DNA of 64,000 bases from positions 4,615,501 to 4,679,500 of the forward strand of contig CP053915.1 of the NCBI GenBank assembly GCA_021496925.1. The letters are read 5' to 3'. The translations under genes were made by a program, and so were the position numbers. Under the pieces are notes generated by a model, which was not told where the DNA came from, searched no databases, and worked only from the letters and a program-made list of their open reading frames with translations. Shown one piece after another: positions 1 through 6,450 of this stretch. The stretch comes from Acidovorax sp. YS12. GTDB lineage: Bacteria > Pseudomonadota > Gammaproteobacteria > Burkholderiales > Burkholderiaceae_C. The first letter of the stretch is position 1. Every line of letters starts with the position of its first letter.

Positions 1-290
1 GGCATGGCGACGGATTCGGGGGCGGCGGGCTGCAGCGGCAGCTCCGCGCCCGGGTGGGATGGCGGGGCGCTGCCCAGCAGGCACAGCGGGCAGTCCAGGG
101 CGGGCTTGGCCAGCGGCGGATGGCCGCCGTCGGCATAGGACACCAGCGCCATGCCGCTGCTGGAGCACACCAGCGCCAGCGCATGCGGCTTGACCAGCGG
201 GGTGGCGAGGGCCACCCCGTAGCACAGCGCGAACCATGCGAGCACGCACCAGCGCAGCCGGGTCATGGAGCGGAACAGGTGCATGGGCAT
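1..290 (-). CDS. DUF2946 family protein, 3' part cut off by window edge
   Basis: The minus strand is open from an ATG at 290 to the window edge, giving 96 residues that start MPMHLFRSMTRLRW. A hydrophobic segment follows (about residues 14-30), and a DCPLC motif lies at residues 66-70. A short protein with one N-terminal hydrophobic segment and a CPLC pair of cysteines is the pattern of DUF2946, a family often found beside copper-handling and TonB-receptor genes; its function is unknown. An alternative start is the ATG at 284. It is divergent from the cytochrome gene, so 291-542 serves both promoters. The C-terminus is missing, so the family call is moderate. Confidence 0.55.
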   Translation of the reverse strand, partial: MPMHLFRSMTRLRWCVLAWFALCYGVALATPLVKPHALALVCSSSGMALVSYADGGHPPLAKPALDCPLCLLGSAPPSHPGAELPLQPAAPESVAM

Positions 291-394
291 GGCGCTGGTG
301 GGTGTGGCTGGTGGGGTATCGGCAGGTGTGTTGCAAGCCTTCCGCCGGATGCGGTACGGTGTGCAAATGTTCACCTGAAATGTTTATTTGTATA

Positions 395-408
395 TTGATT
401 CAGGTCAA
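395..408. promoter_or_regulatory. FNR/Anr-like box upstream of the cytochrome gene
   Basis: The sequence TTGAT-TCAG-GTCAA matches the FNR/Anr consensus TTGAT-N4-ATCAA at 9 of 10 fixed positions. It lies about 135 bp before the cytochrome start, in the AT-rich gap between two divergent genes. Control by low oxygen is inferred from the match and from the kind of gene downstream. Confidence 0.45.
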
Positions 409-542
409 ATGAATATTTGCCAAAGGCTTACACACTGGCGCCAGCCGGATGGAGGCCGGGCATGGGCCCGCGCGGTGCGCGGTTTTTCCTGCCTTCCGTC
501 CCCGTTTTTTGTTTGTTGCACTGCTAGAAGAAAGGCATCCCG

Positions 543-944
543 ATGAAATCGATCTCCCTGTCCATGACCCTGACAGCGGCCGTCCTGTTGCTCGCCGCCT
601 GCGGCAAGACCGAGGCGCCCGCGCCGGCCCCCGCGCCCGCTGCCGCCGCGGCGCCTGCTCCCGCCCCTGCCGCGCCCGCGGCGCCGGAGAACACCGTGGG
701 CAAGAGCGTCTATGGCAAGACCTGTTCCATGTGCCATGCCGCCGGCGTGGCCGGCGCGCCCAAGCCGGGCGACAAGGCCGACTGGGGCCCGCGCATCGCC
801 CAGGGCAAGGACACGCTGTACAAGCACGCGCTCGAAGGCTTCACCGGCAGCAAGGGCATGATGCCGGCGCGCGGCGGTGCCGCCACGCTGGGCGACGACG
901 AGGTGAAGGCCGCCGTGGACTTCATGGCCGACCAGTCCATCTGA
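543..944 (+). CDS. c-type cytochrome lipoprotein (cytochrome c5-like)
   Basis: This is a 133-residue mono-haem cytochrome. The N-terminus is a lipoprotein signal ending in LLLAAC (Cys20), followed by an Ala/Pro-rich tether (about residues 24-48). The haem-binding motif CSMCH is at residues 61-65, and the likely axial Met is in GSKGMMPARGG near residues 103-113. The domain resembles cytochrome c5, a periplasmic electron carrier; the lipid anchor would hold it at a membrane. The next gene, apbE, follows after 17 bp with an RBS inside the gap, so the two are probably co-transcribed. An FNR-like box upstream suggests microaerobic expression. The electron partner is not evident. Confidence 0.85.
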   Translation: MKSISLSMTLTAAVLLLAACGKTEAPAPAPAPAAAAAPAPAPAAPAAPENTVGKSVYGKTCSMCHAAGVAGAPKPGDKADWGPRIAQGKDTLYKHALEGFTGSKGMMPARGGAATLGDDEVKAAVDFMADQSI

Positions 945-961
945 TGCCTGCGGAGCGTGCC

Positions 962-1996
962 ATGACCAATGCATTGCAAGGCGGGCGGCTGTCGCGGCGG
1001 CGTTTCGCCCTGGCGCTGCCGCTGCTCGGGGCGCTGCCCTGGGCAGCGCCCGGCAGCGCCGTGGCGGCGGGGCCGCAGCGCGCGAGCCGCAACCTCATGG
1101 GCACGCGCGTGGACATCGTGGCCGACGCGCCGGACGCCCGTCTGGCCCAGGCAGCCATCGGCAAGTCCTTTGCCGAGATGCAGCGCCTGGAAGCGCTGCT
1201 GAGCCGCTACCGTGCCGACAGCGTGGTGCGCCGCATCGGCGCCGCGGCCGGGCGCCAGCCCGTGCCCGTGGTGCCCGAGGTGATGGCCGTGCTGCACAGC
1301 GCGGCACGCGTGTTCCGCGAGAGCGCGGGCGCGTTCGACCCCACCGTGGGCGCGCTTGAAGGCTGGCATTTCGAGCCCGGCCAGGAGGCCGTGCCCACGC
1401 CGGCCGCCATCGCGCAGGCGCTGCGCCGCGTGGACGGGCAGGCGCTGCGGCTCGACGCCCAGGCCGGCACGGCCTACCTGGCGCGGCCCGGCATGGCGCT
1501 GGACCTGGGCGGCATCGCCAAGCTGCCGATCCTGGCGGCGGGCCTGCGCGTGCTGCAGCGCGAGGGCGTGGACAACGCGCTGCTCAACGGCGGCGGCGAC
1601 GTGCTCACGGCGGGCCGCCTGCAGGGCCGCCCCTGGCGCGTGGGCGTGCGCGACCCGCGCGCGCCGGGGCAACTGCTCGGCGCGATTGCGATCGACGGCA
1701 CCGCCGTGGTGGCCTCGTCGGGCGACTACGAGCGCGGTTTCGTGCGCGGTGGGCGCCGCCTGCACCACGTGCTGGACCCGCACACCGGCTGGCCCACCAC
1801 CGGCGTGCACGGCGTGGCGCTGTTCGCGCGCGAGGTGGATGCGGTCAATGGCTGGGGCACGGCGCTGATGGTGCAGGGCGCCGCCGCCGTGCCGGCCTGG
1901 AGCGCGCGCCACCCCGGCGTGGCCGTGCTGGCCGCGGGCGGCGATGGCACGCTGTGGCAGTCGCCGGACATGGCGGCGTTGCTGCAGGCCGGCTGA
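962..1996 (+). CDS. apbE: FAD:protein FMN transferase (ApbE family)
   Basis: This 344-residue protein belongs to the ApbE family, which attaches FMN from FAD to Thr/Ser of target flavoproteins in the periplasm. It has a twin-arginine-like signal (SRRRFALALPLLGALPW) and the family features NLMGTRVDI, GAFDPTVG, LDLGGIAK and NGGGDV; the C-terminal HHVLDPHTGWP segment carries metal- and FAD-binding residues. The start at 962 is preferred because GGAG lies 7 nt upstream. An in-frame ATG at 944 overlaps the cytochrome stop and would add six residues. It probably forms an operon with the cytochrome. The IS110 element begins almost directly after its stop. Confidence 0.88.
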   Translation: MTNALQGGRLSRRRFALALPLLGALPWAAPGSAVAAGPQRASRNLMGTRVDIVADAPDARLAQAAIGKSFAEMQRLEALLSRYRADSVVRRIGAAAGRQPVPVVPEVMAVLHSAARVFRESAGAFDPTVGALEGWHFEPGQEAVPTPAAIAQALRRVDGQALRLDAQAGTAYLARPGMALDLGGIAKLPILAAGLRVLQREGVDNALLNGGGDVLTAGRLQGRPWRVGVRDPRAPGQLLGAIAIDGTAVVASSGDYERGFVRGGRRLHHVLDPHTGWPTTGVHGVALFAREVDAVNGWGTALMVQGAAAVPAWSARHPGVAVLAAGGDGTLWQSPDMAALLQAG

Positions 1997-2015
1997 AGTG
2001 AAACTCAGGCGCAGA

Positions 2016-3242
2016 TCAAGCGGGAGCAACCTGGACGGTGTATCCGATTTGTTGTAGTCGCCGAATGAGCCGGTTGGCGGTTTTTTCGGCGTCAGCGCGG
2101 TCAAAGTGCGCAGCCCCCAGGTCATGCCATTCGGTGCCATCTTTGAGCATGTGCCATGCAGCGGTGAGCATGGAAGCGGCCACGGCGATGATGGCCTTCT
2201 TGGCACCCCGACGGGCTCGGATGCGGTGGAACTGCGCCTGCAGGTAGCTGCCCTTGACCTTAACCGCGGCCCATGCGGCCTGCACCAAGGTGGTCTTGAG
2301 CCACACGCCCCCACGGCGCAGCCGTGTGCTACGCCGCTTGCCCGCGCTCTCGTCGCTGCGCGGGCACAGGCAGGCCCATGACAGCAGGTGGCCTGCCGTT
2401 GCAAAGCGCGACATGTCGATGCCGATCTCGGCGACCACCACGTTGGCGCTGACCTGACTCAAGCCGGGCATCGTGCTCAGCAACTTGGCGGCTTGTCGAA
2501 ACGGCTCGAGCCCCAGGCCCACCTCCTTCTCGATGTCGGCAATGGCCTTGTCCAGAGCGTCGATATGGCCCAGGTGCAGCTTGAGCATGAAGCGGTGGTG
2601 GGCACGCACGCGCCCGCTCAATGCCTCGACCAACTCGGCTCGGCTGGCCTTGAGGCGGTTGCCCACGACATATGAAGCCAGACGCTGGGGATCGCTGCGG
2701 CCGTCAATGAGCGCCTGCAGCACCGCACGCCCACTCTTGCCCAGGATGTCGCTCAGGACGCTGGTGATCTTGATGTTGGCGTCTTCGAGCACCTTCTCGA
2801 TGCGCTGCACGTGCGAGGCGCGCTCGCGCACGAACTGCTTGCGCGTTCGCGTCAGGGTGCGCAGCTCCTGCACCGCCACCGGCGGCACGAAGCTGGCGCG
2901 GATCAAGCCATGAGCCAGCAGATCGGCCAGCCACATCGAATCGTTCACGTCAGTCTTGCGCCCGGGCATGTTCTTCACGTGCGCGGCATTGGCCAGCACC
3001 AACTCGAAGTGGCCTTCGAGCACATGCCACACCGGCTTCCAGTACACGCCCGTAGCTTCCATGGCGACGTGCTCGACGCCGAAGGATTCGAGCCAGTCGG
3101 CCAGCTCCAGCAGGCCCGAGGTGGTCGTGGCAAAGGTGCGGACCTCTTGCACCAGCGGGCCTGGGCCCGCAATCCGTGCGCAAGCCACTACGCTTTGCTT
3201 GTGCACGTCCAGTCCCGCACAGAGCGGATGAATCACGTCCAT
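2016..3242 (-). CDS. IS110-family transposase (DEDD recombinase)
   Basis: The 408-residue protein has the two IS110 domains. The N-terminal RuvC-like DEDD domain shows GLDVHK, MEATGVYW and GRKTDVNDSMWLADLL, which carry the acidic residues. The C-terminal Tnp20 domain shows LLSTMPGLSQVSANVVVAEI and SDESAGKRRSTRLRRGG with the predicted nucleophilic serine. The ATG at 3242 is preceded by a strong GAGGAGG ribosome site; further upstream in-frame codons have no such site. The reading frame is intact, so the element may be active. Family members use an element-encoded bridge RNA to choose target and donor DNA. Confidence 0.93.
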   Translation of the reverse strand: MDVIHPLCAGLDVHKQSVVACARIAGPGPLVQEVRTFATTTSGLLELADWLESFGVEHVAMEATGVYWKPVWHVLEGHFELVLANAAHVKNMPGRKTDVNDSMWLADLLAHGLIRASFVPPVAVQELRTLTRTRKQFVRERASHVQRIEKVLEDANIKITSVLSDILGKSGRAVLQALIDGRSDPQRLASYVVGNRLKASRAELVEALSGRVRAHHRFMLKLHLGHIDALDKAIADIEKEVGLGLEPFRQAAKLLSTMPGLSQVSANVVVAEIGIDMSRFATAGHLLSWACLCPRSDESAGKRRSTRLRRGGVWLKTTLVQAAWAAVKVKGSYLQAQFHRIRARRGAKKAIIAVAASMLTAAWHMLKDGTEWHDLGAAHFDRADAEKTANRLIRRLQQIGYTVQVAPA

Positions 3243-3259
3243 GATCGCCTCCTCATCAA

Positions 3260-3440
3260 AGAACAGCAGCGACACCGGCGTGCGACCCACGTCATCGAAG
3301 TCTGAAGTGCGTGCTCAGGCACGCCAGTGCCTGGCGACAGTTTGGGGTGCTCGTGAGGCCGCGGGTCCAACTGATACACGGGTTCGGGACACCAAGTACG
3401 AACCGACCTCTGTGCCGGACGCCGCACCCAAATTACACCC
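3260..3440 (-). ncRNA. Candidate bridge RNA region of the IS110 element
   Basis: IS110-subgroup elements encode their bridge RNA in the non-coding end upstream of the transposase, on the same strand; this interval is that region. It contains stable hairpins, for example GCGTGC-TCAG-GCACGC at 3309-3324 and GCCAG-TGC-CTGGC at 3323-3335. The assignment rests on position and structure only. The two guide loops have not been resolved. Confidence 0.35.
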
Positions 3441-3443
3441 TCG

Positions 3444-3480
3444 TTTCATGCGTCGCGGGTGCTGCGACGCAGCATGAAAA
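3444..3480. repeat. Imperfect hairpin next to the IS110 end
   Basis: TTTCATGCGTCGC is followed after a 7-nt loop by its reverse complement, interrupted by a 3-nt bulge. It lies where the upstream end of the IS110 element should be. It may be part of the element, or the palindromic target it chose. Confidence 0.5.
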
Positions 3481-3484
3481 ACTG

Positions 3485-3589
3485 ATACGGGTTTGCATTC
3501 AACCGTATAACGTCGTTGGTTCGCCTTGCCGTGCTACAGCACTGTCTGCGGCTTCCCGCCTCGTTATACGGTTGAATGCAAACCCGTAT
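3485..3589. repeat. Perfect 28-bp inverted repeat with 49-bp spacer
   Basis: The arms at 3485-3512 and 3562-3589 are perfect reverse complements over 28 bp, and the 49-bp spacer contains a smaller hairpin (GTGCT-AC-AGCAC, 3531-3542). No reading frame of note lies here. It resembles a small non-autonomous mobile element. An integron attC site is a weaker alternative, since the inner arm ends carry AAC and GTT but otherwise fit the attC consensus poorly. Confidence 0.75.
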
Positions 3590-3603
3590 GATTCACCAAA
3601 AAC

Positions 3604-3683
3604 AGGAGCTGCCAGCGCTTGATGGGTGAGGGTTTTGGCATGTTTTGATGCTGAAGTCCTTGCCTTTCAAGCGCTGGCAGCTC
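3604..3683. repeat. Palindromic repeat, two half-copies in inverted orientation
   Basis: GAGCTGCCAGCGCTTGA at 3606-3622 and its exact 17-bp reverse complement at 3667-3683 face each other across 44 bp. Each is a half of the dispersed palindromic element found throughout the window. The pair lies 27 bp past the apaH stop and could terminate that transcript. Confidence 0.75.
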
Positions 3684-3710
3684 TTTTCCCAGGAGCGGAT
3701 GGCGCAGTGT

Positions 3711-4553
3711 TCAACCTGGCTTCTGCGCCTGCGGGCACTGCACCTGGCACTGCTCGCGTTCGGCCAGCGTGGCGCCGAAGCGCACGGCGCTCAAGGCTCC
3801 ACCCCAGACACAGCCCGTGTCCAGCGCCAGCAGGTTGGGCCGGTTCAGCCAGCCCAGCGTGGACCAGTGGCCGAAGGCGACCAGCGTGTCCGCGCTGCGC
3901 CGCCCCGGCACGTCGAACCAGGGCAGCAGGCCGGCGGGCGCCTGGGCGGCGCTCTCGGTGCTGTCGAAATCCATCACGCCCTCGGGCGAGCAAAAGCGCA
4001 GCCGCGTCAGCGCGTTGACGATGACGCGCAGGCGCTCCATGCCCTGCAGCGCGTCGTGCCAGCGGTCGGGTTGGTTGCCGTACATGGCCTGCAGGAATTG
4101 CGGCAGGCCCGGGCCGCGCAGCACGGCCTGCACTTCCTCGGCCAGGGCCAGGGTGGCGTCCGCGCTCCAGGCGGGCAGCACGCCGGCATGCACCATCAGC
4201 AGCCGCTCGCCCGCGTGCGGGTGCGCGCGCGCCAGCGGCTGCTGGCATAGCCAGCCGAGCAGCGCGTCGCGGTCGGGTGCGTCGAGCACGCTGGCCAGGG
4301 TGTCGCGGCGCGAGGCGCGGCGCGTGCCGTGCGCGGCGGCGAGCAGGTGCAGGTCGTGGTTGCCCAGCAGCGGGCGCAGCGCGCCGTCCAGGCGCATGCA
4401 GCGGCGCAGCACGGCGGCCGAGTCCGGGCCCCGGTTCACCAGGTCGCCCAGCAGGTACACGGTGTCGCGGCTGGGCGAGAAGCCGATGTGCGCCAGCAGC
4501 CGCTCGAGTGCGTCGCTGCAGCCTTGGATGTCGCCGATACAGTACAGTGCCAT
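3711..4553 (-). CDS. apaH: Symmetrical bis(5'-nucleosyl)-tetraphosphatase
   Basis: ApaH hydrolyses Ap4A to two ADP and limits this stress-linked dinucleotide. The 280-residue length is typical. The metallophosphatase motifs are visible: GDIQGC at residues 7-12, GDLVNRGPDS near 36-45, LLGNHDLHL near 63-71, and MVHAGVLP in the middle of the protein. The C-terminal FGHWSTLGW and LDTGCVWGG complete the fold. The start lies only 26 bp from that of the divergent CNNM gene, so both promoters must overlap the other gene's 5' end. Downstream lies an inverted pair of repeat halves. Confidence 0.95.
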   Translation of the reverse strand: MALYCIGDIQGCSDALERLLAHIGFSPSRDTVYLLGDLVNRGPDSAAVLRRCMRLDGALRPLLGNHDLHLLAAAHGTRRASRRDTLASVLDAPDRDALLGWLCQQPLARAHPHAGERLLMVHAGVLPAWSADATLALAEEVQAVLRGPGLPQFLQAMYGNQPDRWHDALQGMERLRVIVNALTRLRFCSPEGVMDFDSTESAAQAPAGLLPWFDVPGRRSADTLVAFGHWSTLGWLNRPNLLALDTGCVWGGALSAVRFGATLAEREQCQVQCPQAQKPG

Positions 4554-4579
4554 GGAAAGATTTCGTTACCGATGAGACC

Positions 4580-5890
4580 ATGGATTTTCTGCTGATCGCG
4601 CTGCTGACCCTGCTCAATGGCGTGTTCGCGATGTCGGAGCTGGCCCTGGCGTCGAGCCGCAAGCTGCGCCTGGCGGCGATGGCCGAGGGCGGCGACAAGG
4701 GCGCGCGCGCCGCGCTGCGGCTGCTGGAAGACCCCACGCAGTTCCTCTCGTCGGTGCAGGTGGGCATCACCTCCATCGGCATGCTCAACGGTATCGTCGG
4801 CGAGGCCGCGTTCAGCGCCGGCCTGGGCCTGTGGCTGCAGCAGATGGGCATGCCCGAGGCGGCGGCGGGCGTCACGGCCACGGCCGTGGTCGTCTCGGCC
4901 ATCACGTTCACCACCATCGTGTTCGGCGAGCTGGTGCCCAAGCGCATCGGCCAGCTCTATCCCGAGGCCGTGGCGCGCCTGGTGGCGCTGCCCATGGCGG
5001 GCGTGGCGCGCGTGGCCAAGCCGTTCGTGCGCGCGCTGACGCTGTCCACTCAGGCGGTGCTCAAGCTGCTGCGCATCGACAACGCGGCCGGCCGCGCCGT
5101 GACCGAGGAGGAAATCGCCGCCAGCCTGGAGGAAGGCCGCGAGGCCGGCGTGATCGAGCACCACGAGCACCAGATGGTGCAGAACGTGTTCCGCCTGGAC
5201 GACCGCCCGCTCACTTCACTGATGGTGCCGCGCTCCGAGGTGCAGTGGCTCGACGCCGGGCTCTCGGTGCACACCGCGCTGCGCCTGGCCAGCGCCGACG
5301 GCGGCAAGGGCGCGCATTCCTGGTACCCGGTGTGCCAGGGCTCGCTCGACGACGTGGTCGGCGTGGTGGGCGTGGCGCAGCTGCTGGCGCTGCCCGCCGA
5401 TGCGCCGGGCACGCTGCAGGACCATGCGCTGCCCGCCTATTTCCTGCCCGAAACCCTGAGCGGTCTGGAATTGCTCGGCCAGCTGCGCATTGGCTCGGGG
5501 CGGTTCGTGTTCGTGGTCGATGAATATGGCGTGGTGCAGGGCATCATGACGCCGCGCGATCTGCTGGAGGCCATCACCGGCGAATTGCTGCCGGGCGGCG
5601 GCGACGATACCTGGGCCACGCTGCGCGAGGATGGCTCCTGGCTGCTGGACGGCCAGATGCCGGTTTCGGAGTTGAAGGCGCGGCTCGATATTCGCGATTT
5701 GCCGGGCGAAGACCGGGGGCGCTACAACACCGTCGCCGGCCTGCTGCTCTCCGCATCCGGGCATTTGCCGGCGGTGGGCGAGCGCATTCCCTGCGCGGGC
5801 TGGGTATTCGAGGTCGTGGATTTGGACGGGCGGCGTATCGACAAGGTTTGGGCCCAGCCGGCCAATCCGCAGCCGGCCCTGGAGCCGTAA
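4580..5890 (+). CDS. CNNM/CBS-domain membrane protein (HlyC/CorC family)
   Basis: This 436-residue inner-membrane protein has a DUF21 (CNNM) domain with about four hydrophobic segments in the first 160 residues, starting MDFLLIALLTLLNGVFAMSE. A CBS-domain pair follows (about 200-330; VPRSEVQWLD begins the first), and a CorC/HlyC C-terminal domain (about 350-430). Relatives are linked to magnesium or other divalent-cation efflux, and some to membrane stability; the substrate is not deducible. The ATG at 4580 fits the start of the first membrane segment. It is divergent from apaH. Confidence in family is high and in function low. Confidence 0.85.
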   Translation: MDFLLIALLTLLNGVFAMSELALASSRKLRLAAMAEGGDKGARAALRLLEDPTQFLSSVQVGITSIGMLNGIVGEAAFSAGLGLWLQQMGMPEAAAGVTATAVVVSAITFTTIVFGELVPKRIGQLYPEAVARLVALPMAGVARVAKPFVRALTLSTQAVLKLLRIDNAAGRAVTEEEIAASLEEGREAGVIEHHEHQMVQNVFRLDDRPLTSLMVPRSEVQWLDAGLSVHTALRLASADGGKGAHSWYPVCQGSLDDVVGVVGVAQLLALPADAPGTLQDHALPAYFLPETLSGLELLGQLRIGSGRFVFVVDEYGVVQGIMTPRDLLEAITGELLPGGGDDTWATLREDGSWLLDGQMPVSELKARLDIRDLPGEDRGRYNTVAGLLLSASGHLPAVGERIPCAGWVFEVVDLDGRRIDKVWAQPANPQPALEP

Positions 5891-5964
5891 TCGCGCGGGG
5901 GATATTGTGGAAATTGCGTATGTGTAAATCCGTGCAAAGCCGTGCGCGGTGTTTTGAATATCCA

Positions 5965-5970
5965 TATAAT
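5965..5970 (+). promoter_or_regulatory. Probable -10 box of the H-NS-like gene
   Basis: A perfect TATAAT stands in an AT-rich gap 35 bp before the H-NS start, in the 114-bp intergenic region. No good -35 box is seen at the usual spacing. Confidence 0.4.
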
Positions 5971-6004
5971 GGGGCCTTCATTTCACCACTACCCCTATAT
6001 CACC

Positions 6005-6301
6005 ATGACCATCTCTTACGATGAGCTGCTCAAACAGCGTGAAGCCCTGGACTTGCAAATCAACGAAGCCCGCAAGGCGGCTTTGGACGGCGCCATTTCC
6101 CAGGTTCGCACTCTCGTGGCCAAGTTCGAGCTGACGCCCCAGGACGTGTTTCCCGCCGGCCGTGTCGCACGCCCCGCATCCCCGACGGGTGCCAAGGTCG
6201 CTCCTAAATACCGCAACCCCGCCACCGGCCAAACCTGGACCGGCCGCGGCAAGCCGCCGCGTTGGATCCAGAACGAAAATCGCGAGCAGTTCGCGATCTG
6301 A
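6005..6301 (+). CDS. H-NS family nucleoid protein
   Basis: The 98-residue protein has an N-terminal helical oligomerisation region (residues 1-50, MTISYDELLKQREALDLQIN) and the C-terminal H-NS DNA-binding domain with the core TGQTWTGRGKPPRWI near 77-91. Such short H-NS homologues are common in betaproteobacteria and silence AT-rich or transferred DNA. The ATG at 6005 is the first start in the conserved N-terminal pattern. It is monocistronic, between a consensus -10 box and a strong terminator. In this high-GC window the protein would chiefly mark the few AT-rich promoter gaps. Confidence 0.92.
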   Translation: MTISYDELLKQREALDLQINEARKAALDGAISQVRTLVAKFELTPQDVFPAGRVARPASPTGAKVAPKYRNPATGQTWTGRGKPPRWIQNENREQFAI

Positions 6302-6326
6302 TCGCCTCCTGGCCGCATTCGGCACG

Positions 6327-6352
6327 AAAAACCCGCATTCAGCGGGTTTTTT
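6327..6352 (+). terminator. Intrinsic terminator after the H-NS gene
   Basis: AAAACCCGC (6328-6336), a 5-nt loop and GCGGGTTTT (6342-6350) form a 9-bp stem followed by a T-run, 26 bp after the stop. Confidence 0.9.
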
Positions 6353-6450
6353 GTTTTGTGGGTATTCCAGTGGGCTATTGCACGGGCGCGTGGTTTGTCG
6401 AGAATGGGGGCAAACACCCGCATCGCCATCCCCACGTCAGGAGTATTTCC

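Larger units (their letters stand above)
1997..3443 (-). mobile_element. IS110-family insertion sequence (ends approximate)
   Basis: The element holds one transposase gene on the minus strand, about 200 bp of non-coding sequence before its start and no more than about 20 bp after its stop. A long 5' and short 3' non-coding end is the arrangement of the IS110 subgroup; IS1111-type elements have it reversed. No terminal inverted repeats or target duplication are visible, which is normal for the family, so the exact ends cannot be fixed. It lies between apbE and a hairpin at 3444-3480. Confidence 0.7.

Noticed and set aside
3485..3589. Integron attC site
   Set aside because: AAC and GTT occur at the inner ends, but the R and L box sequences fit poorly, the arms are far too long and perfect, and no integrase or cassette genes are near.
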